Shown here: piece after piece, positions 52,201-64,000 of the stretch
How the letters are laid out: every line of letters begins with the position of its first letter
Numbering within the stretch: the first letter of the stretch is position 1
Source: Typha latifolia
Taxonomy: Eukaryota; Streptophyta; Magnoliopsida; Poales; Typhaceae
Reading direction: 5' to 3'
DNA length: 64,000 bases
Assembly (NCBI GenBank): GCA_019914945.1
Contig: CM034108.1
Coordinates: 3,296,001 to 3,360,000 of the forward strand
The notes under the pieces: generated by a model
What the model was told of the DNA's origin: nothing
The model's input: only the letters and a program-made list of their open reading frames with translations
Database searches by the model: none
Translations under genes and position numbers: made by a program

Positions 52201-53403
52201 CACCTGAAAGCCATCAAGGGTCGTCGTCAGATCGATCATCGATTTAAAAATCAAGCGGAAGTAGAAGGCGATTGAGGAGCACAACACACCTTGGTCCAAG
52301 AATGTGGGAAATATACCAATTCTGGTAAGCTCCCATTGTATTCGGCTTTCACAAATCTCAAAGGGCCTAATAAGTATGAAAAAAGAATTGAGAAGAATTG
52401 AATCCAATTCACATTAAGTACGTTGAAAAAGTGATTAGCCACCTATTTCGAAAACAAGACCGCTAAATGAGGAGCATCCGGGGCCACCGGAGAGCCAGAG
52501 GAGGACGGGGTCGTCGCTTGGCTTCCTCTCCGACTTTATGAAGTAGTAGAACAACTCCACGCCGTTTTCTTCATCTACACTCACGTACCTACAATATTTA
52601 GATCTAATATTGTGATGGGATTTCACTCACACTTATATGTATACAGTCGTCTCTGAATTTTTTTTCTTAATTTAAGATGATATATATGTATAATTTTTTT
52701 AGTTTAAGGGATGTATATAGGTAATAAAAAGAATTCAGAAAATATATGTGAAAATAGTAATAATTTGAAAAGTTTAAATAAAATTATTCATATATTAATT
52801 TTTGAATCAATAAAGAGTTTAATTTAAATACAATGATACTTAGACTCTCTCTAAACTTTTGCCAACTTTTACATACATCTGAATATATTTTAGTAACCCC
52901 TTCTTGACACTGTTGATGGGAGAAAAAAAAAACTCATCTACATTAATTTTTCTCTTTCTTAAGGACATAAATATCACAAATCTACTTAGAAAAAATTTAC
53001 AAGGTATATATAAAAATAAGCGAAATAGTTCAAAAAATTTAAATGAAATTATCTTTTATATTTATATTCATCTCTCTCAGGATTCAAATCAGGCAAATAC
53101 TTCACTACATCTCCAATCGTGAAAAATATATTGAGTATAATAGCAGGTGAGAACTGATTTATATTCCCATTAGTCTATATTAGCTGAATACTAACTATGC
53201 CATAAATTAGGTGTGTCGAAGTAATTAGTACAAAATTTCTTTTGATCAACAGCTATATTTGTATGGAAGGAGGGAGGTCTAGATATCGCTCACCCAGTTT
53301 CTAAGTAGAATGGTAGGCGTCCATGGAAGCCTGGAAGATGGGTGATGATCACCGACGACGAAACAGAAAGAAAAAAGAATAGTAGCACAAGTACAGGAAG
53401 CAT
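49261..53403 (-). CDS. Serine carboxypeptidase-like protein, gene C (intact)
   Basis: Complete SCPL gene (peptidase S10 family; clade-I members are hydrolases or acyltransferases using glucose esters). Exons read from the sequence: 53294-53403, 52443-52588, 52290-52366, 52081-52203, 51902-52004, 51765-51802, 51509-51610, 51359-51442, 51113-51262, 50465-50536, 49794-49918, 49597-49710, 49459-49504, 49261-49344. They sum to 1374 nt (457 residues) with every phase matching and no stop. Seen: N-terminal hydrophobic signal peptide (about 1-20), [28 protein letters not shown] (71-78), [19 protein letters not shown] with nucleophile Ser171, [16 protein letters not shown] (catalytic Asp in 379-381), and GGGH with His434 three lines of exons later. 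Length is normal for the family. The signal peptide implies secretion or a vacuolar fate. Peptidase versus acyltransferase activity cannot be decided here. It lies outside the high-identity array and lacks the GC-rich intron insertion of B. Confidence 0.93.
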
Positions 53404-53443
53404 TGGGGATATGCATTGCAAATTAAAATGCAATAGTATATCG

Positions 53444-53450
53444 TTTTATA
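53444..53450 (-). promoter_or_regulatory. TATA box of gene C
   Basis: TATAAAA on the minus strand, about 41 bases before the ATG, implying a very short 5' leader. The element is conserved before exon 1 of gene B (9422-9428) and the orphan exon (13807-13813). Confidence 0.55.
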
Positions 53451-54705
53451 GGTAGCTATGCCACCTACTTCCTCTTTGCCTTGCCTCGGTAGATTCATTA
53501 AATTTAAGGAAGCATTTTATTTTTAATGAAAATCTGATAGTTAAACTTAATAAAATCTCTGGGTTAAGTTAACTACACTAATAAGATTTTAAAAACATCC
53601 TCAGCTAAGTTATACTTATCCAACTTATACTAACTCAACTCAATCTAAATATACCCGACCAATACTAAAGACATTTTAGTTATTTAAAAAGTAAAATATA
53701 TCTAACTAGCAAAATATTCTCACGATGTTAGTTCAAATTTACACATATTTATTATTGTTCACTAAAATTTTCGGTTGAGCTCACTTCCATATCTTTGAAA
53801 TTAAGCATGAAAAATGTTTGAACTTAATGTGTCACTTTGTCCTTCTTTTTTCTAGTTAAATAAGTTCGAGAATTTATTATAGATTTCATCGCGTGGGTAT
53901 ACTACTTTCATCATGTGGACAGCTAAGCTGGGTTAATTTCTTGGGATTGGAGGATAGGTATGTGGGACCCCTAGTTTTATAAGGTGGAACTCCTATCTAA
54001 ATAATATTATAATTGCCATTACATAATTATAGCTAGATGGATGGATGGATATTTTATATTTAAATAATAAGATTTGGGACATCTGCTCTAATATAATGTT
54101 AAGTTGATAACTACTCTAATCTAAAAATTTAAGTTATTAGAAAAATATTATTTTTATATTTTATATTCTGACGAGATATATAATAAGAAGCATATCCCGG
54201 GGTTCATAACTATTTGATATTACTTTCCAAGTTTTTAGATTTTTTTATCTAAGTGAGACTTTCATTGAAAATATAGGATTTAAATCACAAATAGATGAAA
54301 ATTTCTCTCTATTTTACCTTAATTATTGCTTTTAATTTGATTTTATATAATATTTAAACATTTTAGAGGATAGTTTTGTTATCTTTTCTGAAGCACATAT
54401 AGAAGATAACCTTTATATCCAAAACTAGATTCAAATATGTCTTATTTGATTCAAAATGAAAAAAAAAAAGACTACTTCAGACATCTCTTCTTAATCAATA
54501 TGAATCTCGTTTATCCATAATATATTTGAAAATAAAATTCAAAATTTTTAATTAGGTTTTGTAATTGATGACTAAATAAAGTTTTGTCATAATGCATATA
54601 TATATGAGATGTAACACAATGTTCGACAAAAGATGATGTTAAAAAATAATATCCTACATCTAGATCACACTCTTAGCCAACGAGCTCGAACTAATAATAA
54701 TATAA

Positions 54706-54739
<34 letters not shown>

Positions 54740-55097
54740 TTGCATGCATGCGTTTGACTTTATTAAAATCGTACTAGTCCAATGGAAGTAGCATTTTTAT
54801 TTTAATTCTCAGGAGAAGAAATGGAATGCAAGTGGCAAAATTATAGACCTGGAATTGTAGAAACCTTGAGGAGCTCCAGTTCATAGTGTTTGTGGAGTAG
54901 TTAGTGTGCAGAAGTGGAGGAGAGTGTGGTAAGGAGATTGTCTAATTTTAGGGAACATTGTCATTGACGCATTTGAATAAATTATCTCGCTTGCCTTTGA
55001 TAGATGTCAGATGATATGCTGTAACTAACTGTGGACATCTTACTAATCTTACTTCTTTTTGACCAAAAATAGACACGTTTTTTTAATTCTTTATCGA
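53451..55097. other. Upstream region of gene C
   Basis: No coding region. 53520-53930 matches 9530-10260 and 13870-14040 of the array; 54595-55080 matches 12365-12770. The gag-only LTR element of the units is absent, so this is a natural empty allele of that insertion. Confidence 0.7.
54707..54739. repeat. (ATT)n microsatellite
   Basis: About eleven ATT units; the corresponding place in the array units has none. Confidence 0.95.
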
Positions 55098-55290
55098 ATT
55101 ACCGTATAGAGTCTAATTTACTATAGCCATAACAAAACGCTGAACTGATCAACGTTTATTTCTGGGCAAAAACGATGATCAGTTCAGTGTTTTATGTATG
55201 TAAATCTTTTTAACTTAGTATGTCAGCAATTTATAAAAAAAAATATTTTTTTATTAGGGCTACAGTGAATTAGACCCTATTTGGTAAATA
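55098..55290. mobile_element. MITE-like inverted-repeat element
   Basis: Left end ttaccgtatagagtctaatt(t)actatagcc and right-end complement ttaccaaatagggtctaattcactgtagcc form imperfect terminal inverted repeats of about 30 bp. Inside, ctgaactgatca and its complement near 55180 form a second hairpin. No coding capacity, and the array units lack it at the matching place. The superfamily cannot be assigned because no clear target duplication was found. Confidence 0.6.
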
Positions 55291-56823
55291 AGTTCGAAGG
55301 TAATCCATTTCGGTATCAAAACCTTCGCATTATTATAGATAAACTATAACTTTCAATATAATCAGTTAGACTTGAGTTTAAAAAACGTAATTTAGCTCAA
55401 ACTCGATTTGGTATACAACTCCAAAAAAACATTATTAGGCAAGAACCAGCTAATCTTCAAGTAGCTCAAAGTTTGAATATATCTTTTGTTTTCCATTATT
55501 TCAGTGAGGTTAATCAATTTTCTAAGTTAGTCAACATCTGACGACCTAAATTTTTCTTCCACGTTAATTTTGCATCTCCTAATTTATTTATTTACCTGAG
55601 ATAATTTTATGCAGTTTTTTTAAGATGTTATATAATTGCCTTTAATTTTGCAAAAAAGAAAATTTATCTACTTGAAAAAGATATTTAGATATATGAGCTA
55701 ACCTTCCTAATAAACATGTCACAAATACATTTTAATTTAGTCCAAAAAAAATTGCTGTCATAAGCGCTCGAGTCGGTGACCTCCTACCATAGGTGAGTAC
55801 ACTCACGCCACCTTCTGCCGCAATAAGTCACTTATTTTATTTATTTTTAATTATTTAAGAGTACATAGATTGGAAAAAAAAATCGATCTACAACAACTTA
55901 GGCATTGAAACATATAACAAGGATTGGCATATTCAACTTATTTACAAAGCGATTGCTGTTCAACCAAACTTCTAAACCATATATTGTTGAGCTAATACTC
56001 CAAGCCATCACGCATTGAACTAGTCTTCTGAGTAATGGTATTGTCGAGTCAATCGAGCTAAGCCACTGCCTGCAAACAAATATAATTTCTTTTTTTTTCT
56101 CCTACAACTAACATGGGTAGCACCTCGTTTTGCGGGGCACCCTTAATTAGTAACTATAACTAATACCTATGCATCCGTTAGGTTTTTTGTTAGGAATTTT
56201 CTTATTCTAGATTAGGGAATACCGCTCTAGATTTATAACTAAGCATAAAAAAGATTTAGAAACACTATTATGACTATAATGAATTTTATTCCACACATAA
56301 ACATAATTCTAATTTATCTATGATTTGACTAAAATTATTAAAAATAATTACGATTCAAAATTTCTCCATCAGCGTCTATCTATCTCATTTCAAAAACTAG
56401 CATACTTTCTCACTCAAACCAAAAGTTTTCGCTCTATTTTCTTACCTAACTCCTCTCTTTTACTACTCACATCTTTTTACTCAAGTATGCATTGCATATC
56501 TATAAAAAAAATAAAAACACTTTAATTTAAGTTTATATATTAAATTAAAAATCAATTCACACTTTTTATTTGTATTTATCTCAATTTTATATCACATTAA
56601 ATATAATTATTATACTACTATTCTAACTTACAATCAAATACTATATATATTACTCTACTATAGATTAGGAGATATAATTTGTAAGAAATCAGAATAGCTA
56701 CTCCAAATTTTCACAACCAAACATGACAATAGATTTATAATCTTCTCTCATAGTTGAATCTATTCCAATATTTTATTTTCATATTCTTGCACGTGCGTAA
56801 TGTATGGTCCTGATTAAATCTTT

Positions 56824-56855
<32 letters not shown>

Positions 56856-56982
56856 CTCTTCTCTCTCTCCCCATGCCTACTCCACTCTGTATTTCATGGG
56901 GAATTGAGCAAAGAGAAGTTCGCAAAGTAATCTATTTTCTCCTTGAGTCTTCTTCTCATCCAATTGGTGTTCAATTCCAGCC
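55291..56982. other. Intergenic, no gene seen
   Basis: 55380-55830 still matches array positions 12930-13390; after about 55850 the sequence is unique to the right side. An (AC)n(AT)n(CT)n compound microsatellite at 56821-56870 lies in the leader or promoter of the next gene. Confidence 0.7.
56821..56870. repeat. Compound (AC)(AT)(CT) microsatellite
   Basis: Simple-sequence tract about 115-160 bases before the start of the BIG GRAIN 1-like gene; CT-rich tracts are common in plant core promoters. Confidence 0.9.
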
Positions 56983-57573
56983 ATGTCCAACTTCCACAAG
57001 AAGCCTTCTCACCTCCGTGGCGACTCGTTCGAGCTCGACGTCTTCGACGCCAAGCGCTACTTCTCCGGTGGAATGGATGCCATCACTCTCCTTGGCAACC
57101 CTCTCGAATCCATGAGAGAGCAAAGAGGAGAAGAAGAAGAAGAAGAAGAGGGCAACGTTATAGAGATAGACAGGAGCTCGGAGGTGCCCAAAACAAAGGG
57201 TAGAGAAAGAGAGAAGAAGAAATGGAAGAAGCCCAACTCGCCTGGTGTGAAGTTTGTTAATATCCTTAACTCTTTCTTTCATCAAGCAGGTTCGAGGAGG
57301 AAGCTAAAGAGGAGTTTTAGGATCATTGAGGAATCCACCAAGTCCGTCTATTCTTTTGGAAGTAATAGTAGTGGATTTGTTGCACAAAAGCAGAAGAGTG
57401 AGGAATCGAGTGTGGAGAACAAGTGGGTACTTAATAGATTTAGTGATGGGTATGTGAAGAAAGATTGGATCTTGGAGAGGATAAGGAGAAGAGGAGGAGA
57501 TGGTGATGAGGCATGGGAGAGTGACTGCAGCTCAGATTTATTTGAGCTGAAGAACTGTGATCTTGTCAACTAG
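56983..57573 (+). CDS. BIG GRAIN 1-like protein
   Basis: Intronless frame of 196 residues. Family features seen: ELDVFDAKRYFSGG at 17-30, an acidic poly-Glu tract at about 50-56, a basic Lys/Arg-rich stretch, SPGVKFVNILNSFFHQAGS starting near 86, and a C-terminal ESDCSSDLFEL at 179-189. This order matches the BIG GRAIN 1 family, especially the short E-type members. Characterised relatives are plasma-membrane-associated regulators of auxin transport and response affecting organ or grain size; the role here is inferred. No membrane segment or signal peptide. The start has the longest frame with family similarity; an upstream ATG at 56804 is in another frame. It converges on the mutase gene at 58246. 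Confidence 0.75.
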   Translation: MSNFHKKPSHLRGDSFELDVFDAKRYFSGGMDAITLLGNPLESMREQRGEEEEEEEGNVIEIDRSSEVPKTKGREREKKKWKKPNSPGVKFVNILNSFFHQAGSRRKLKRSFRIIEESTKSVYSFGSNSSGFVAQKQKSEESSVENKWVLNRFSDGYVKKDWILERIRRRGGDGDEAWESDCSSDLFELKNCDLVN

Positions 57574-58245
57574 TTTTGTCTCTTAATTTTTCTTTTTTCT
57601 CATCCTTTGATCTTGTTAAGTAATTGACCTTTTCGTATTGAATTGTGTGTTGTTTTAAATGTAAGTTGCAAACTTGATGATTCATACTGGTTGCACTCTT
57701 GGTATATTTCATGTGTTTGCATATGATGAAATCAATTTATCACTAAAGATTACTTGAAGAGCAATGAGAATTCTAGGATGCCCCAGAAAGAAGGGGACAA
57801 ATGAACAACCATGGTTTTGAGCAAAAATTTGTTGCCTTTTTCTATTTGAGCACTTGTCATTTATAATGTTTAGTTGCCTTACAGCACTTACTGCACCCAG
57901 TAGAAGGACAAACTCAAGAGTTTTGTTCATGATATATAGGAAATTCAAGAATTAGCTAATATCCATTTAAAAAGCTGACTAAAAATCTACGGAATTGGAC
58001 ACCCAGTTATTTGCTAGATTTCCAAAACACCTATAGGATAATTATTGCCAACATGAAGTATGAAATAAATATTACAAAATGACACAACATAAAGCATCCC
58101 AAGCTTCATAAAGAAGCATAGAGCATAACAAGGAATTTCTTCTGGAAAAAAGAGATGCAGTTTTATCTAAGTTTATATCTAAGGTGCTCAGATCCAACAA
58201 AAGCAAAATAGTAGGGAGACTCTCCTAAATGACCACACGCCTATT
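57574..58245. other. Convergent intergenic region
   Basis: Holds the 3' ends of two converging genes; AT-rich, no coding region recognised. Confidence 0.7.
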
Positions 58246-61200
58246 CTATTTTCCCTTGGCTGAGCCATTAGGCACTTCAGATGCAGCTCCAGCTGGGTTG
58301 AGCTCATCCCAAGCCTCAATCCATGTCACCATGGCATCTGCAAGCTTTGTAAAGTAGGGGTCGACCTTCCCGAGCTTTTCTCGGACCTGCTCTGACAGCG
58401 AAATGTAGCACTTCTGAACAGTGGTGCACTCCTTTGAGAGGACAGCGGATTGGAAGAAGGGGATTATTTCCTCTTGCCAGAAGATGCCCTTATATTCCTT
58501 TTTCAGGTTCACAAAAGGGTTGCTTGCCTTGCTGTGCCAGATATAGGGTAAGCCAGTCTTGACTCCCAATCCCAGATGGTCACAGATGACCTGCATCATT
58601 TCACCAATTAGAACTTGGAAAAATACCATCAACCAGCAACTCCTATAAAATAAATCAAGGATCTTTCCAATATGCATATAAGGTAGATAGACATATCAGA
58701 ACAAGAGATTAAAAAAAAGAGTGACCTTCATGCACCATCCGGCCCACATGTCATCATAACGCCCGATAGGCTGGCCATCTCCCATAAGTCCGAAGTACAT
58801 TGCAGGGCCGATCAGCTCACGGTCGAAAGCGAGATTCATACCGCACATTGGAAATAAGGTTCCCTTTGGCACAGTAAGAACAGCATCAACATACCTGATA
58901 GGATATGCAAGTGATCAGCTTATCATGTTTATCAATTTTGAAAAGCAGATTAGCCACTGTGGAGACATCAACTTCACATGATTATGAACCTGGTGTTTCT
59001 TTCACGAGGCTTGACAAGCTGGGTGGGAGCATCATAATCAGGAATGTTGAGCCAAAGGCCATGGGAAACAGCTGTTGGAGCACCTTCTCGGAGGCTGAAA
59101 GGATATCCACGTACAAAGTCGGCACCTTCTCTGTATGGGTCATACAGAGTGTTAAAGAAGTGGGGCGTAGAAGGGCTGAGGAGGTTCTTTATATGCTGCT
59201 CAAGAGCATTGATATCTTTGCCAGATGGATCCTTTGCAACCTATTTGAAAAACAGAACAAAATACAGTTGTCTACCTCAGAAAAGCAGAAATAAGTCAAT
59301 AAGATTGAAATCAGCAAGCCAAGATTAGCAGCTTCTTACGTTCAGGGGGATAGAACTTATTTATTGCATCAGAAAAGAGCATAACCAATCATTACATAAA
59401 AAAAGGCATGCATTCCAAATGCAATCACTCCAAGGAAAGGAACAATCTCTGGACCATGTGGGTGACCATGAACTGGCAGATGCAAGGATGGAGTGGTCAC
59501 AGATGCATAATCGCAGTGCTAGCAGAAGCATTAGTCAATGGCATTAGAATTTTTAGTTTGCTAGATCTAGAATTTAGAAAGATTTACTGCTCAAGCCCAT
59601 GTGGTCATGCAACCCCGGACATGTGGTTTGTTCAGCTGGCGCACATGATTATAACAATGAAATCATCTGATTTAAATTTTGAGAAAGGTGACGACTCCAT
59701 CTTTTGTACACATAATAAAGTAAGAGATGAACAGAGTGACATTAATAGAAGTTCCCATAGTCAAAGGTAAAAAGAAAATATCTAAAGATTTTAAAAAAAG
59801 GGGGGTCACGATTTTAGGAGTATGTAAGTTTCCACATGTATGCACGTCTACCCTGAAATAAATATGTATATGTATATGTACATAGACGCTATATATTAGA
59901 TATACCATTGCAACATATACTATTCACTCAAAATCAGATTTGGATTTGGAGGATGCTAAAAATTCATCTCAGGATCTAACCAATGGTACAATTTTTGAGA
60001 TTCATAACAATCTAAATCGCATTCATATCTCATAATCAACTGGATAATCCAGATCTGATCACAACACTACTCTCGTAAGCATATAAGACCAAGACAGCCT
60101 TAATGCATATGCTTAAAATCTCTATGATCTAGCCACTATCTTCATAAGAGCAGTTTGGAGCATTTTAGTTACAAAGTTTGTAAGCATAAATGACAGATCT
60201 CTGATCCTAGACACTTTTGAAGACAAAATTAACAAGCTGACGCTGACTGAAATTCATAATAGATAACTATAATCATCTCGTCAAGAATTGAGCCCAAAAG
60301 CTGAGAAAATAAATTATGATAATTGTTAACAACCTATGTTGTGGTTTTATCTCCAATTTCCAAATATCTGAAAGTGACATAATGAAATTGAGATATGATG
60401 AGATAGATCCAGATTAAGATAAATTGAAGACAGTTTAATAAGATCAACTACAGGCAATTTGAGTGAGTTACAAATAATAGGGCCAAGAAATAAAATTAAC
60501 CACAGTTAGATCAAATACTAGTAAATAGAAGGAAGAAATGAAACTGCATAGCTCGACCGTCTCCTAAAGGTTTACAAAGTTAAAGGTCAGAGCACTATGG
60601 AAAAGCACAGTAACTAGGACGCAAAAAGGAAAAGGGAAAAGGATAAAGAACAAAGATGTGCACTTGACAACAGCTTCCAAAAGCTCTTTGTATATCAATT
60701 ATCACACACAAAATAAAAAGCAGAGACACAATATCAAGTATTTGTAGTGCAAAAATAACACAAAAATCAAATGTTTACAAAAAGAGCACATCACTCCTGC
60801 ATCACTCTTATAGTAGGCAAGAAATAACCAGTAACTAAGAAAAGGCAAAATTCTCAATTTTCTTCCAGATGTGTTAAGGCACATGCAACAATTTTAAATG
60901 GTTGATTCACAAAACAAGTTAAAAAAATTCTCATCATTGTCAACGTGTAAGCAGAAATTAAAAAGGAACAATAATAGATCTAAGATGGATGAGCAAACAT
61001 TATATAAGTTCATAAAAATTCCAGTGAAACCCAATAACAGAAGCTTCTGAGAAACACAAGGAGACCATCCAGCTCTCACAAAATAAATAAGAAAATAGAA
61101 ATAAAAGAGGAAAAGAATACACCCATTGAGAAATCCTCGTCAAAATCGACACTTGTTTCTAAAACAAATAACACGTCACTCACAAGATCCCTCCTTTCTC

Positions 61201-61859
61201 CCACTTCCAAGACCCATCCCTGCTCAAATCTGAAACCAGATCCGAAATTCCCTCAACTTCCAGAACAAAAGAAAAGGGAAAAAGACAATAATTACAACTA
61301 CATGACGCTTACCCTTATCACAAAAATGAGGAATAAGAATTTAAAAAAGAAGAAAGACTCGGGACACATACTCAAAAGCACCGTGATTTCCAAACCAAAT
61401 TAAAACTACTACTAAGAATTTTATCGACCAACAACCAAGATCGCTCCTTTCCCCCAAATCCAAACCCCATTCCCCTCTATAACCAAAACCCAGATCCAAA
61501 ATTCCACCAACACGAAAGGTAAAAGAACCACTCACGAAGCAGTCGTCGTCGATCGTGTAGACGTACTTCTTCTTCGACACCATGTATCCAAAGCACCGGC
61601 AAGCGGAGTCCTTGAAGGAGATGCACGACGCCTTGGGCCCCAAAATACGGTTGATATCGTTGCGGTTGTAGAGCTCATAGTCGAAGCCCTCGGGGACCTT
61701 GATGGTCTTGCTCGGATCGCCATCCTGCACTATGATCAAGTGGTAGTTCTGGAAGAACGGCCTCCACATCTCCAAGAAATCCAAGTTTCGGATCGTCGGG
61801 ATCACGATATCCAGCTCATCTTTCAGCAATGGAGTACTCGGAACCGATCCCCCCGCCAT
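58246..61859 (-). CDS. UAM/RGP: UDP-arabinopyranose mutase / reversibly glycosylated polypeptide
   Basis: Cytosolic/Golgi-face enzyme that interconverts UDP-arabinopyranose and UDP-arabinofuranose for cell-wall polysaccharides; members self-glycosylate reversibly on Arg. Four exons: 61536-61859, 58990-59240, 58726-58894, 58246-58590, totalling 1089 nt (362 residues), all phases consistent, GT-AG introns. Seen: [20 protein letters not shown] near the N-terminus, [20 protein letters not shown], the metal-binding IDDDCF at 103-108, [18 protein letters not shown] (Arg152 aligns with the Arg158 reported for family members, by my offset), [19 protein letters not shown], and [13 protein letters not shown]. 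No signal peptide, as expected. Intron 1 is long (2295 bp) and shows no other gene. The family is nearly invariant, so identification is secure; which paralogue it is cannot be said. Confidence 0.97.
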
Positions 61860-64000
61860 TGTTAAGCTTCGATCCAACGAGAGAAGATAGCAGAGGAGAG
61901 GAGAGGAGAGGAGCGCTTCGATCTGGGGGGAAGAAGAGGTGACTTTATTGAATTGGAGGGCACGTGGTAGTACGTGCTGAAATTGCGGATCCGGATTCAC
62001 TGCGATTGGATCCGGTTCTCAAAAATCTAGCATAATAACTTTATTACCATATGAATGATAATTATTCATCCCAATTCCCAAGTTTTATCTAAGGAAAATT
62101 ACATATATAGCACCCTATTCTTTAACGAGATTATGCTTTTCATTTTATATTTTTATTATTTATAAATTAAATTTTATAATTTATTAAATATATGCAAAAA
62201 AATACTATGATATTAGATCCACTGTAAACTAAACTAAGTATAGCATGATTAAATTATTTTAAAAATAAAATATTTTTACTTAACGAAATATTTTTACGGT
62301 GTTAGTTCAAATCTAACAAAGTGTATTTTCTATAGATATTTACTAAAATATCTATAGCTTGATAGTAGAATAAAATATAAATCATAATTTTATTAAAAGT
62401 TAATGTGTTACATGCAAATTTCTCTTTATTTTTATCTCTTGAAAAAAAAAAAAGAATTTATACATACACAAATAAGGGACGAAAAATTGTTTCCAAGTTC
62501 AAACTTGTTTTGCAGTCATAAATAAAAGGCCAACATTTGCGAGTAGTCGAGGTGCTTCTGCTTCTGCTTCACGTCGCTGTTCTGTTTGGCTGTCAACAAT
62601 TGGGGATGCAACGATTCTGCTGCAGTTCGTTGTACAATAATTAATTGGTGCTTCTTTTGGGCTTTCCCACAAACAACTTATGTGCAGCTGTTTTTGTTGT
62701 TATCTTTTGCTGCGGAGTGGGGTAGAAGATTCAATAATGAACCTTAGATATAATCATGAGTATTATATATGACTAAGTTCTTAGGGAGTTAGGCTCTAAT
62801 CTGAATATCTGATGACTTACTTATAAATCTTTTTGGGATTGAATTGGAATTCTTAAGTCAACTTTCTCCTCTCCAATCTAAATTTTTTTTCCAACTCAGG
62901 TTATGCTTCGTGGTGGAACTATTAGAGAAATAAAAGGTGCATAGATGCATGTGGGACCCTTCTCTCTCATGTGGCACTCTGTCTATTAGTCTATATTTAT
63001 TAGGGTAAATTATATATTTACACCATGTAATTGGGCTAATTTCAGCTTTATTTTTATGATTCACACTAAATTATAACTATTAGTCAACTATAAATAGAGA
63101 TATAAAAAGATTGTTATCCCTGCAAATATATCGTCCCATCTGAGAAGGTGAAGAATAGTTTCGTTAGTTAGCAATTTTTTTTCTTTTGAGAAAACCGAGC
63201 TTGGTGTTAATTATATTTATTCATAATAAAATGACAAAGAGGATGAGAGAGAAGATACTGAGGAGGAAGGGAAGTCGTTAAAGCTTTATGGAGCAGAGAA
63301 CTTATCAAAGCTTATCTTGAAGAGACTGACCAGGGAGAGATCCAAAGGGCTTCTTTCTTAAAGACTCTACTATTGCGTCTCTAAAGAAGTCACCGTAAAA
63401 TGCCAAATAGGTGCTCTATCGTTCCTTTGGATGTAAGAAAAGATAGAAAAATAACCACACGACTGCTAATTCTTGGCGGGTAGAAGAAGAAGAAGAAGAG
63501 GAAGAGGCCACACCCAATTTAAAAAGGAGAGAGTCCCATAGTCTACTATGAGGTACTATAATTTGCTATAGTCTTAACTAATCAATATTTAAGAAGTAGA
63601 GTCTCATGTGCCAATAAAAACTAGTTATCCCTTCATTTTGTTCTTAGTGATAACCTTACAAAGCTTAATTTGTGATATAGTTACTATAGTGTATAACTTA
63701 GAACCGAGCCGACAGAGTCCGAAAAGAGCCAATATCTTTTGTCATCTAAAAATACTTATAAAAACTATTATTTATTTAAAAACAAAAAAGAATATAAAAT
63801 ATACTAAAAAAATTATTCTAAATAAACAAAATATCCAAATCTCTTCGGTTACTCATACCTCCGCCCTTGGGGCTAAAATCGTAGCGAAGGAATATGCTTT
63901 TATACTATTCAACAAGGATTAGTCGTGCATTACTTTTTTACTCTTTAGACTCGGGGAAAAGATATCTTATCATGAACAGTTCCATAATTCCCATTCGTTC
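61860..64000. other. 5' flank of mutase gene; no further gene seen
   Basis: 61860-62000 is GC-richer and likely 5' leader (purine-rich gagagg repeats). Beyond it the DNA is AT-rich. A short stretch near 63240-63400 reads on the minus strand like degenerate coding sequence, but I recognise no family. Confidence 0.6.

Noticed and set aside
56804..57115. 103-residue frame overlapping the BIG GRAIN 1-like start
   Set aside because: Reads through a microsatellite; no family similarity; the 56983 frame carries all conserved motifs.
58905..59294. 129-residue plus-strand frame
   Set aside because: Antisense shadow of mutase exon 2.
63240..63420. Possible degenerate coding stretch on the minus strand
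   Set aside because: Short, interrupted by stops, no recognisable family.
1..64000. tRNA, rRNA, CRISPR or bacterial operon features
   Set aside because: Nothing supporting them was seen; splicing and gene families are those of a plant nucleus.

Overview
The window is plant nuclear DNA, AT-rich between genes. The evidence is spliced genes with GT-AG introns, a serine carboxypeptidase-like (SCPL) gene family, a plant UDP-arabinopyranose mutase, a BIG GRAIN 1-like gene, and a Ty3/gypsy-type Gag with a tRNA-iMet-type primer site. A flowering plant is clear. A monocot is possible but not shown.

Positions 1-45990 are a head-to-tail array of a unit of about 14.82 kb. There are three full copies (1-14822, 14823-29644, 29645-44463) and a truncated fourth (44464 to about 45990). 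Every full unit carries, in the same order: (i) SCPL pseudogene A (minus strand; lacks exon 1, has an in-frame stop, and has lost the catalytic Asp and His segments); (ii) SCPL gene B (minus; 14 recognisable exons, but a TAA near the end of exon 1), with a 400-bp GC-rich Mutator-like element in one intron; (iii) a gag-only LTR retrotransposon (plus); (iv) an orphan, intact SCPL promoter plus exon 1 (minus); and (v) an unidentified exon-like fragment. The left end of the array lies outside the window.

From about 46 to 49.2 kb the array is replaced by rearranged pieces of the A/B spacer and a broken SCPL exon 1. Positions 49261-53403 (minus) hold a single SCPL gene, C, which I could assemble exon by exon: 14 exons, 1374 nt, 457 residues, complete catalytic triad. 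It appears to be the only intact family member here.

The right side is ordinary genic DNA: an intronless BIG GRAIN 1-like gene (56983-57573, plus) converging on a complete four-exon UDP-arabinopyranose mutase / reversibly glycosylated polypeptide gene (58246-61859, minus). Nothing recognisable follows to 64000.

The most unusual observation is how the units differ. Apart from homopolymer and microsatellite lengths, nearly all differences fall on CAG/CTG trinucleotides, and most turn them into CG-containing strings. The outside paralogue C has CAG/CTG at the sites that can be compared. This looks like a CHG-methylation-dependent long-read basecalling artefact frozen in the consensus, so several frame breaks in individual units may not be real. 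A second point is that the orphan exon 1 has the same donor phase as B's dead exon 1, so it could in principle serve B as an alternative first exon.
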